8,777 nucleotides of DNA from the NCBI GenBank assembly GCA_025358395.1, contig JANYJT010000116.1, forward strand, positions 1 to 8,777, in the 5' to 3' direction. The translations under genes were made by a program, and so were the position numbers. Under the pieces are notes generated by a model. It ran no database searches and was not told the DNA's origin. It saw only the letters and a program-made list of their open reading frames with translations. Below, one piece after another: positions 1 to 5,898 of the stretch (positions within the stretch are counted from its first letter, which is position 1; each line of letters opens with the position of its first letter). The stretch is from Bacteroidia bacterium (GTDB lineage Bacteria > Bacteroidota > Bacteroidia > Bacteroidales > Prolixibacteraceae).

Positions 1-37
1 TCATAAAGCATCACTGCTATGAGCCCGAAAGGGAGTG

Positions 38-70
38 CAAATGTAAAGCGTTTTTTTATCCTAAACAAAA
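38..70 (-). promoter_or_regulatory. Bacteroidota-type promoter, reading left
   Basis: On the minus strand a TTTG (69 to 66) is followed, after 20 bases counted from the TTG, by TACATTTG (45 to 38). This matches the Bacteroidota sigma factor consensus TTG-N19-TAnnTTTG with nearly ideal spacing. Transcription would begin around position 30-33 and run out of the window, so the target gene is not visible. The downstream 30 bases can form a small stem (CCC/GGG inside CACT/AGTG). Confidence 0.5.
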
Positions 71-90
71 CTTTTTAAAGGTTTTTTCTG

Positions 91-208
91 AAAAAATTCC
101 GCTCTGACCGGAGACTCTTAATCCCCGCTATCTGCACTTAAGGTACTTTGATATGAACTACGTCTAAAAATTTAAAGCCTTTGAGGCTATTTCAATTCCT
201 TAAACGTG
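91..208 (-). ncRNA. Candidate small RNA or long 5' leader
   Basis: A promoter-like site at 213-241 would start a transcript near 207. The first 48 nt form a strong hairpin: 207-202 pairs with 165-160, 200-194 with 172-166 (A201 bulged), and 188-185 with 179-176 around a TCAAA loop. A second stem may pair 142-138 (CTTAA) with 121-117 (TTAAG). The segment ends with TCCG/CGGA (112-109 with 101-98) followed shortly by six Ts (96-91), a weak terminator. A separate promoter-like site lies beyond it, which fits a stand-alone RNA gene. I do not recognise the family. It could equally be an attenuated leader of a gene off the left end. Confidence 0.3.
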
Positions 209-212
209 GGTG

Positions 213-241
213 CAAAGATACTAGGTTATTCATTTGGGCAA
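213..241 (-). promoter_or_regulatory. Bacteroidota-type promoter for candidate RNA
   Basis: The minus strand reads TTG at 241-239, 18 bases of spacer, then TATCTTTG at 220-213. The -7 element matches TAnnTTTG exactly and is followed by CACCC, a context common at Bacteroidota start sites. It points left, away from lipB, and would begin transcription near 205-209. Confidence 0.5.
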
Positions 242-332
242 TGACAAATTTGGATTATTTTGATAAAAAATAAAAAATGTGTATTCACCTGTTTATCAAT
301 TATTTAATATTGGGATATAAAAAGTTAGGAGG

Positions 333-359
333 AAAAAACGAAGATTAAGCGGCCTTCAC
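333..359 (-). terminator. Weak candidate terminator after lipB
   Basis: Just past the lipB stop on the minus strand, GTGAAG (359-354) can pair with CTTCGT (343-338), using two G-T wobbles around a 10-base loop. A run of Ts (338-333) follows. The stem is short and only half GC, so this is a tentative call. Confidence 0.3.
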
Positions 360-364
360 AGCAG

Positions 365-1066
365 TCAGGAATTAATTTTTGCATCGAATATATCAAGAAA
401 TGAAGCTAATACTGCTTTCTTCAATTTGTCCATTTCAATAGATATACCCAACTCTTTAGCCATTGAGGTCACTCCTTTATCGATCAATCCACAGGGATGG
501 ATGTGCCGATAGTAATCCAAATCGGTGTTTACATTTAACGCAAATCCATGCATTGTCACAAATCGGGAGCTTCTAACACCTATTGCGCAAATTTTTCGGG
601 CTGTTGAAAGTCCTGCATCAAGCCATACACCGGAAGCATCCGGATCGCGGGAACCAACAATGCCAAATTGAGATATAGCCCTGATAACCGACTCTTCTAT
701 ACTATATATATATTGTCTCAGTCCCATACCGAAATTCTCCAGATCCAGGATGGGATAACCAACCAGTTGTCCGGGACCATGAAAAGTGATATCACCACCC
801 CTGTTTGTTTTATAGAAACTGATTTGTTTATCAGCCAGCTGACTGCCGTTCAGCAAAAGGTTATGGGACTCACCACTTTTCCCCAATGTATAAACCGGAG
901 GATGTTCCACAAACAGAAGATATCCGGGGGTTGGGCTCCTCTCAAGCTCAGGTAAATGCTGATTCGCAAGTTTCTGCCCTATAATCTCTTTCATCATGGA
1001 CTCCTGCTTTTCCCAGGCTACTCCATATTCGGAAAGTCCAAGATCAATAAATTGCAGTTTATTCAT
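365..1066 (-). CDS. lipB: Octanoyltransferase LipB
   Basis: LipB transfers octanoyl groups from octanoyl-ACP in the cytoplasm to a lysine on lipoyl domains of 2-oxoacid dehydrogenases and the glycine cleavage H protein. The 233-residue protein carries the family signature RGGDITFHGPGQ at about residues 89-100, the KICAIGVR segment with the expected catalytic lysine (K158), and HPCGL with the expected acyl-accepting cysteine (C192). Length is normal. I chose the ATG at 1066 because the protein then starts MNKLQFIDLGL, as usual for the family. The open frame continues upstream to 1243, but that part lies inside lipA and resembles nothing. The ATG overlaps the lipA stop in ATGAATAA, so the two genes are probably co-transcribed and translationally coupled. 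Confidence 0.95.
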   Translation of the reverse strand: MNKLQFIDLGLSEYGVAWEKQESMMKEIIGQKLANQHLPELERSPTPGYLLFVEHPPVYTLGKSGESHNLLLNGSQLADKQISFYKTNRGGDITFHGPGQLVGYPILDLENFGMGLRQYIYSIEESVIRAISQFGIVGSRDPDASGVWLDAGLSTARKICAIGVRSSRFVTMHGFALNVNTDLDYYRHIHPCGLIDKGVTSMAKELGISIEMDKLKKAVLASFLDIFDAKINS

Positions 1067-1922
1067 TGCCATCGTTTTTAAGCAGATGTTTTTCTGCATG
1101 GTACGAAGAACGAACCAAAGGTGCACTCTCAACAACACTAAACCCGCGATTAAGCGCTTCAATTTTGAAAAAAGCAAATTCATCAGGATGCAGGTATTCG
1201 GCAACCTCATAGTGCTTTTTAGTTGGTTGCAAATATTGACCAATCGTTAAAATCTCACATCCAACCGATCTAAGGTCGTCCATAGATTGCAAAACCTCCT
1301 CCCGGGTCTCTCCCAAACCAACCATAATTCCTGATTTGGAGACAATGTCAAAAGATTTGATAAGTCTCAATACTTCCAAGCTGGTCTTGTATTTTGCCCG
1401 GCTTCGAATCAAAGGTGTGAGACGTTCAACTGTTTCGATGTTGTGAGAGATAATTTCAGGTTTTTCAAGTGCAATTAACTCAATCAAAACTGCTTTCCCA
1501 TCAAAATCAGGAATTAATACCTCAATGGTTGTTTGCGGGTTAAGCTTTCGGATTTCCCGGATGGTGGTCGCCCAATGTGATGCTCCTCCATCCGGAAGAT
1601 CATCCCTGTCGACGGATGTAATAACAACATGTTTCAATCCCATCATCCTGACCGATCCTGCCACTTTTTCCGGTTCCTCAGAATCAGGCATCAATGGCTT
1701 CCCCGATAGGGTTGCGCAAAATTTACATGAGCGTGTGCAAATCTCTCCCAGAATCATAAAAGTGGCAGTACCCGCTCCCCAGCACTCACCCATGTTGGGA
1801 CATCTTCCACTGGAGCAGATGGTATGCAATTGATTGCCTTCGACAATTTTTTTTATGTGCCTATAATTGGATCCCGTTGGGAGTTTAGTCTTGAGCCAAT
1901 CGGGTTTTTGTCGTCTTTCCAT
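1059..1922 (-). CDS. lipA: Lipoyl synthase LipA
   Basis: LipA is a radical-SAM enzyme that inserts two sulfur atoms into protein-bound octanoyl chains to give lipoyl groups, the step after LipB. Numbered from the ATG at 1922 (287 residues), the auxiliary cluster cysteines are C36, C41 and C47 (CSSGRCPNMGEC). The SAM-binding cluster is C62, C66 and C69 (CTRSCKFC). The C-terminal RSSY at 271-274 provides the serine ligand of the auxiliary cluster. All key residues are present. A TTG at 1946 would add eight residues, but it lies within a good -7 promoter element, so the ATG at 1922, giving MERRQKPDWLK, is preferred. lipB follows with an 8-bp overlap, so both enzymes of the pathway are made together. 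Confidence 0.95.
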   Translation of the reverse strand: MERRQKPDWLKTKLPTGSNYRHIKKIVEGNQLHTICSSGRCPNMGECWGAGTATFMILGEICTRSCKFCATLSGKPLMPDSEEPEKVAGSVRMMGLKHVVITSVDRDDLPDGGASHWATTIREIRKLNPQTTIEVLIPDFDGKAVLIELIALEKPEIISHNIETVERLTPLIRSRAKYKTSLEVLRLIKSFDIVSKSGIMVGLGETREEVLQSMDDLRSVGCEILTIGQYLQPTKKHYEVAEYLHPDEFAFFKIEALNRGFSVVESAPLVRSSYHAEKHLLKNDGNE

Positions 1923-1943
1923 ACAAGATATAATATGAGGGAT

Positions 1944-1951
1944 CAAAGATA
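1944..1951 (-). promoter_or_regulatory. -7 element of lipA-lipB promoter
   Basis: TATCTTTG on the minus strand matches TAnnTTTG exactly, 21 bases before the lipA ATG. No TTG is present about 19 bases upstream, so the -33 half is weak. The implied start, near 1936-1939, leaves a leader of about 15 nt and excludes the TTG at 1946 as the start codon. Confidence 0.45.
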
Positions 1952-2007
1952 AACCGAATAAAAGAAATTTTGGACTGTGGATTTTGAAATAGCTGCTACC
2001 GAAAGTC

Positions 2008-2034
2008 TTTGAAGATGAAAAATTTTTACATTTG
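2008..2034 (+). promoter_or_regulatory. Likely promoter of the POT transporter gene
   Basis: TACATTTG at 2027-2034 matches the Bacteroidota -7 consensus. A TTTG lies at 2008-2011, but the spacer of 15 is shorter than the preferred length of about 19. Transcription would start around 2040, leaving a short leader before the ATG at 2058. Together with the lipA element it makes the 135-bp gap a divergent promoter region. Confidence 0.4.
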
Positions 2035-2057
2035 ATCCATTCAAATACAAACTGATA

Positions 2058-3512
2058 ATGAATCCGACAACCGTTTTTAAAAAATTCCCATCCAATTTCT
2101 GGTATGCAAATGCCATGGAACTTTTTGAACGATGGGCCTGGTACGGGTTTTACATGCTATTTGCCCTGTACCTCACTGGTTCAACAGATCAGGGAGGATT
2201 AGGTTTCAGCCAGACTCAGAAAGGGTTGATGATGGGAATTGGGACAGCCATCCTCTATTTCTTACCGATTATTACAGGTGCCATTGCCGATCGGATCGGC
2301 TATCGGAAAACGCTGTTCATTGCATACACGCTCTATACTGTGGCATTTCTTTTGATGCCCCTGTTTCACTCCTATGCGACTGTCTTTATTTTCTATCTCT
2401 TTCTAGCCATTGGAGCGGCCCTTTTCAAACCCATTATCTCGGCTACGATCGCAAAAACCACCAACACGGAGACCTCCTCTATTGGTTTTGGAATATTTTA
2501 TATGATGGTCAACATAGGCGCTTTTATTGGTCCTTTTGTCACAAGTTTCTTTCGCAAATTTGCCTGGGAATATGTTTTTTATGCTTCTGCTGCAGTCATC
2601 GCATTCAATTTTGTGCTGCTGATTCTGCTTTTCAAAGAGCCAAACAAGGAAAAAGGCGGAGTCCTTCAGCTTGGTATTGCCGACGAATTGAAAAGGATCA
2701 TCAAAAATATAACAGAGGCACTTTCCGACTGGAGATTTTTCCTGTTTCTACTAATTATTGCAGGCTTCTGGACCATGTACTTTCAACTATTTTTATCACT
2801 ACCGGTGTTTATTGATCAGTGGGGAAACACTGCACCTGTATACAATTTTCTACAAGCCAATTGGCCTTGGCTTGCAGCTAGGCTTGGTACTCCGGAAGGA
2901 ACCATTCCGGCAGAATTGATGGTCAATATTGACGCCGGATTCATCATTGTTTTCCAAATTCTCGTTTCGTCAATTGCCATGCGCTACAAGCCCCTGAAAG
3001 TAATGACAACAGGAATTCTTATTGCTTCCATCGCCATGGGACTTTGCTTTTCTACGCAAAACGGAATGCTGTTGATTCTGTTTTTGATGCTTTTTTCTTT
3101 TGGGGAAATGTCCAGTTCACCGAAAATCACTGAATACATTGGACGGATTGCGCCTCCAAATAAGACGGCTCTTTACATGGGCTGCTCCTTTATTCCGGTT
3201 GCTATAGGGGTGTTGTTTGCTGGTTTTGTTTCCGGAAATGTGTACCAATCGATGTCAGATAAAATCTCATTGGCGCAACGCGAAGCGATTTCTCAAAATT
3301 TTCAACTACCAGCCATAAGTGAGCATTTTTCTCAAAATGACTACCTTTATGCGGTTGCCGGGAAAATGGGGATGAACAATGGTCAGTTTACCCAATTTTT
3401 ATGGGAAAAATATCATCCGTCAAATATATGGATGGTGATTACGGGAATTGGCCTGGCAGCGATGTTTGCTCTTTTCCTATATGACCGTTTGGTGAGAAAG
3501 AATGCTGATTAA
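2058..3512 (+). CDS. POT-family proton-coupled (peptide) transporter
   Basis: This is an inner-membrane transporter of the POT/PTR2 branch of the major facilitator superfamily, whose members mostly import di- and tripeptides with protons. Visible family marks are ELFERWAWYG at residues 21-30 (the ExxER proton-coupling motif, E21, E24, R25), the MFS loop GYRKT at 81-85, GAALFKP with K124, FYMMVNIG around 147-154, and GEMSSSP with E350 in the later half. Many hydrophobic helices are evident, with long polar loops at about 251-290 and 396-455. At 484 residues it has a normal length. Substrate is not certain: POT proteins also carry nitrate, histidine and other compounds. It starts 111 bp after its divergent neighbour lipA and is followed after 36 bp by an exported protein that may share its transcript. 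Confidence 0.85.
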   Translation: MNPTTVFKKFPSNFWYANAMELFERWAWYGFYMLFALYLTGSTDQGGLGFSQTQKGLMMGIGTAILYFLPIITGAIADRIGYRKTLFIAYTLYTVAFLLMPLFHSYATVFIFYLFLAIGAALFKPIISATIAKTTNTETSSIGFGIFYMMVNIGAFIGPFVTSFFRKFAWEYVFYASAAVIAFNFVLLILLFKEPNKEKGGVLQLGIADELKRIIKNITEALSDWRFFLFLLIIAGFWTMYFQLFLSLPVFIDQWGNTAPVYNFLQANWPWLAARLGTPEGTIPAELMVNIDAGFIIVFQILVSSIAMRYKPLKVMTTGILIASIAMGLCFSTQNGMLLILFLMLFSFGEMSSSPKITEYIGRIAPPNKTALYMGCSFIPVAIGVLFAGFVSGNVYQSMSDKISLAQREAISQNFQLPAISEHFSQNDYLYAVAGKMGMNNGQFTQFLWEKYHPSNIWMVITGIGLAAMFALFLYDRLVRKNAD

Positions 3513-3548
3513 CTGATGGAAGGTAATCGTTCCTTTGAATAATATACA

Positions 3549-4688
3549 ATGCCACAAAGAGACAAATTCGCTAAGTTTTTCATTGCTTTTAGTTCCATCC
3601 TGCTTGTCCTGCTTTCGGGCAGCACATTTGCACAGAAAGGATCCAGCGTATTTGTTAGTGATGAAAAATTTGATCAAAATGCCTCCGGCAATCTGTATGT
3701 GGCTATTGACAACCTAAATTTCTTCAAAAACAACGAATACAAGAGTAAATTTGTAGACGGATACACGTTGGCAGGTATGTGGATCCGACCTAAATTATTC
3801 TATTATCCTGATAAGAAATTGCGTTTGGAAATTGGTGGTCAAATTTTGGCCTATAGCGGACGTGATGACTACAAATTATATCCTTGGTTTTCTGTGCTTT
3901 ATGCGCCATCAAAACACATCACTTTTCGGATGGGAAATCTGAACCAGGATCTGAATCATGGTTTGCCTGATCCGGCGATGGACAATGAGCATTATTTTAA
4001 GGATAAGCCTGAGTTTGGCATTCAGGGTAAATACAGCAACAAAAGATTCAATGCAGATTTGTGGATTGACTGGCAAAAAGTAATTTTTAAGGGAGATCCT
4101 TACAAAGAAAGATTTGTGTTTGGAACAGTTGCGGATCTCACGCTCTTTAAAAATGGCAAGCGAAAGATCTCGATTCCAATATCTTTTGGCGGACTGCATG
4201 AAGGAGGTGAAATTGACGATGCTCCAGGCCCGGCACAGACACACATTGTTGTCACAGAAGGCCTGAAATATGAATACAAAAAGGGAGGATTCATAAAATC
4301 GGGGTTTCTGCAATTCACCTATTTACAATCAACTTACCCTCTGAAAGAAACCGCCCTGCCCGGAAATCATGGTACTGCTTTTTTCATTCAAACTGCCATG
4401 AATACTGATTATGGCACCTTTTTATCCGGCTATTGGCAGGGGAATCGTTTTTTTACCCCTTTGGGGATGCCCATGTACCAAAATGGGGCAATCGGACAAG
4501 AAGCCTCCAACGATAAGATTCACTTATTGGTATTCTCCTACCGCTTCGATCGCAAAATCTTTGATCAGAGTAAATTCGGCTTTACCAGTGATCTGTTTTA
4601 TAATCCTTCACTAAATAAATTATCCAACAGCGCTGCCCTGTACCTGATGATCAATCTATCCTTTTTATGCAAGAAAAACATCAATTGA
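3549..4688 (+). CDS. Exported protein, probable outer-membrane beta-barrel
   Basis: I do not recognise the family. The 379-residue protein begins with a classic signal peptide: basic residues up to K9, a hydrophobic core at about 10-22, and a likely cut after residue 28 (STFA/QK). The mature part is rich in aromatic and glycine residues and in short alternating hydrophobic/polar stretches such as LRLEIGGQILAYSG and ITFRMGNL. It lacks long hydrophobic helices. The end (SAALYLMINLSFL) resembles a final beta strand, although a short lysine/asparagine tail follows it. These traits suggest a barrel in the outer membrane. No TonB box or lipobox is obvious. It follows the POT transporter gene by 36 bp on the same strand without a visible terminator between, so they may be one transcription unit, but the functional link is only inferred. 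Confidence 0.75.
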   Translation: MPQRDKFAKFFIAFSSILLVLLSGSTFAQKGSSVFVSDEKFDQNASGNLYVAIDNLNFFKNNEYKSKFVDGYTLAGMWIRPKLFYYPDKKLRLEIGGQILAYSGRDDYKLYPWFSVLYAPSKHITFRMGNLNQDLNHGLPDPAMDNEHYFKDKPEFGIQGKYSNKRFNADLWIDWQKVIFKGDPYKERFVFGTVADLTLFKNGKRKISIPISFGGLHEGGEIDDAPGPAQTHIVVTEGLKYEYKKGGFIKSGFLQFTYLQSTYPLKETALPGNHGTAFFIQTAMNTDYGTFLSGYWQGNRFFTPLGMPMYQNGAIGQEASNDKIHLLVFSYRFDRKIFDQSKFGFTSDLFYNPSLNKLSNSAALYLMINLSFLCKKNIN

Positions 4689-4752
4689 TACATTACCTCA
4701 TCTGATTTCCTCTTTAGTTCCTGATATTGTACTACTTATTTTTACCGGGAAG

Positions 4753-4782
4753 TTGTTGTTTTCAAAAAATACGCTACTTTTG
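4753..4782 (+). promoter_or_regulatory. Strong promoter of the rplM-rpsI-rpsB-tsf unit
   Basis: TTG at 4753-4755, a spacer of exactly 19, and TACTTTTG at 4775-4782 match the Bacteroidota consensus TTG-N19-TAnnTTTG without mismatch. Start of transcription is expected near 4787-4790, giving a leader of about 155 nt before rplM, which is long for this phylum and is used by the structured element described separately. Confidence 0.7.
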
Positions 4783-4802
4783 CAGTCCCGATTTTATCCT
4801 AA

Positions 4803-4922
4803 TTTGTCGTTGTACGGATTGGAGGCGGTATCAACCTTAGCAAAATTTATCGAATAGTGGAATTCGGTAAACTGATACAGCGCTGATTCGACAGGTGAAC
4901 CGACAAAAAATGGATTGTATCA
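4803..4922 (+). promoter_or_regulatory. Structured 5' leader of rplM
   Basis: The leader can close with TTTGTCG (4803-4809) paired to CGACAAA (4901-4907). Inside, GTATCA (4828-4833) pairs with TGATAC (4873-4878), and CGAAT (4851-4855) pairs with ATTCG (4862-4866) around a 6-base loop. TGATACAG (4873-4880) could instead pair with TTGTATCA (4915-4922), close to the start codon, and CGACA occurs twice (4889-4893, 4901-4905) as partner of TGTCG. This resembles an autoregulatory ribosomal-protein leader. I recall that an L13 leader motif has been described in Bacteroidia, but I cannot confirm that this is it. Confidence 0.5.
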
Positions 4923-4942
4923 CTTTATAAATTGAACCGAAA

Positions 4943-5398
4943 TTGGACACTTTAAGTTACAAAACCGTATCGCTTAACAAAGCAACGGTACAAAAAGAAT
5001 GGGTAGTGGTAGATGCCACAGACCAGATCCTGGGTAGATTGTCAAGTAAGATTGCATTGGTACTCAGAGGCAAACACAAACCGGGTTATACTCCTCACGT
5101 AGATTGTGGTGACAATGTTATTGTTATCAACGCGGAGAAAGTTCGTTTGACCGGAAACAAGATGAAAGGCAAAGTTTACATTCGCCACACGGGTTATCCG
5201 GGCGGTCAGCGTTTTACTACTGCTGAAGAACTGATGGCCAAACATCCTGCCCGCATGGTCGAAAAAGCCGTTAAAGGAATGTTGCCGAAGAATAGTCTTG
5301 GAGCCAAGCTGTTCACCAATTTGCATGTTTATGTTGGTGCTGAGCATGATAACATCGCGCAGCAGCCAAAAGTTATTAACCTTGACAATATTAGATAA
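4943..5398 (+). CDS. rplM: Ribosomal protein L13 (uL13)
   Basis: L13 is an early-binding protein of the large ribosomal subunit. The 151-residue product opens MDTLSYKT, as L13 does in Bacteroidota. It has [17 protein letters not shown] at about 22-38, [15 protein letters not shown] at 50-64, HTGYPGGQ at 82-89 and the conserved VKGMLPKN at 110-117. The start codon is TTG: in-frame TAA at 4928-4930 blocks any longer ATG version, and the next upstream candidate (ATT at 4931) is poorer. A 6-codon in-frame ATG frame (4910-4930) lies just before it. rpsI follows after 5 bp, the usual L13-S9 pairing. Expression probably depends on the promoter at 4753-4782 and the folded leader. Confidence 0.97.
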   Translation: MDTLSYKTVSLNKATVQKEWVVVDATDQILGRLSSKIALVLRGKHKPGYTPHVDCGDNVIVINAEKVRLTGNKMKGKVYIRHTGYPGGQRFTTAEELMAKHPARMVEKAVKGMLPKNSLGAKLFTNLHVYVGAEHDNIAQQPKVINLDNIR

Positions 5399-5403
5399 GT
5401 ATC

Positions 5404-5790
5404 ATGGAAGTTATTAACGCCCTAGGCAGAAGAAAAACTGCTGTTGCCCGTGTATATCTTACTGAAGGCAAAGGAAATATTACCATCAACAAAAGAGAAT
5501 TGAACGAGTACTTCCCGGTAGGAACATTGCAATATGTTGTTCAGCAACCATTGTTCCTTTGTGAAGTTGCGGGCCAATATGACATCAAAGTCAATCTTGA
5601 CGGTGGTGGTCTGACTGGTCAAGCCGAAGCGCTTCGTTTGGGCATTTCCCGCGCTCTGCTAAAAATTAGCGCCGATTATCGTCCGAAACTGAAAGCTGCC
5701 GGATTTTTAACCCGTGATCCCCGCGAAGTTGAACGTAAGAAACCCGGTCAACCAAAAGCACGCAAGAGATTCCAATTCTCTAAACGTTAA
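5404..5790 (+). CDS. rpsI: Ribosomal protein S9 (uS9)
   Basis: S9 sits in the head of the small subunit, and its C-terminal tail reaches the P-site tRNA. The 128-residue protein starts [16 protein letters not shown], contains the family signature [19 protein letters not shown] at 67-85, and ends in a basic tail finishing FSKR, the conserved SKR that contacts tRNA. It is complete and of normal length. It begins 5 bp after rplM, so the two are co-transcribed. A gap of 108 bp with a hairpin separates it from rpsB. Confidence 0.97.
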   Translation: MEVINALGRRKTAVARVYLTEGKGNITINKRELNEYFPVGTLQYVVQQPLFLCEVAGQYDIKVNLDGGGLTGQAEALRLGISRALLKISADYRPKLKAAGFLTRDPREVERKKPGQPKARKRFQFSKR

Positions 5791-5840
5791 TCGATTAAAG
5801 TACATTTTATTTTTAATAACAAGTTTAGCATCTAAATTTT

Positions 5841-5865
5841 CCGGACTCCATCTATGGACTACCGG
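5841..5865 (+). promoter_or_regulatory. Hairpin in the rpsB leader
   Basis: In the 108-bp gap before rpsB, CCGG (5841-5844) pairs with CCGG (5862-5865), and TCCA (5847-5850) pairs with TGGA (5855-5858) around a TCTA loop, with a small internal loop between. No T-run follows, so it is not an ordinary terminator. It lies 33 bp before the ATG and could be a regulatory or processing site for S2-EF-Ts. No promoter with both elements is visible in the gap. Confidence 0.35.
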
Positions 5866-5898
5866 GAGATTGACTGAACAGAAAGTAAACATTTTATT

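Larger units (their letters stand above)
1..364. other. Non-coding left-edge region
   Basis: I find no convincing protein gene here on either strand. It is AT-rich, especially at 240-335. What it holds lies on the minus strand: a weak candidate terminator for lipB (333-359), a promoter-like site (213-241), a strongly folding segment of about 115 nt (91-208) and a second promoter-like site (38-70). The gene these would serve lies beyond the left edge. Short ATG-started frames at the extreme left are too short to judge. Confidence 0.6.

Noticed and set aside
91..208. Identification of the folded segment as 6S RNA
   Set aside because: 6S needs its two ends to pair in one long rod with a central bubble; here the 5' end forms its own closed hairpin and I see no good pairing of the ends.
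327..332. Perfect AGGAGG Shine-Dalgarno-like sequence on the plus strand
   Set aside because: No start codon follows at a useful distance, the reading frames beyond it are antisense to lipB, and this phylum rarely uses such sites.
668..955. Plus-strand open frame antisense to lipB
   Set aside because: It lies wholly inside lipB, which has all its catalytic motifs; no recognisable product or promoter.
2132..2815. 227-codon open frame in another phase inside the POT gene
   Set aside because: Rich in His, Cys and Ser with no recognisable domain; it is a frame shadow of a well-supported transporter gene.
4689..4752. Terminator after the outer-membrane protein gene
   Set aside because: I looked for a stem plus T-run between the stop and the rplM promoter and found none that is convincing.
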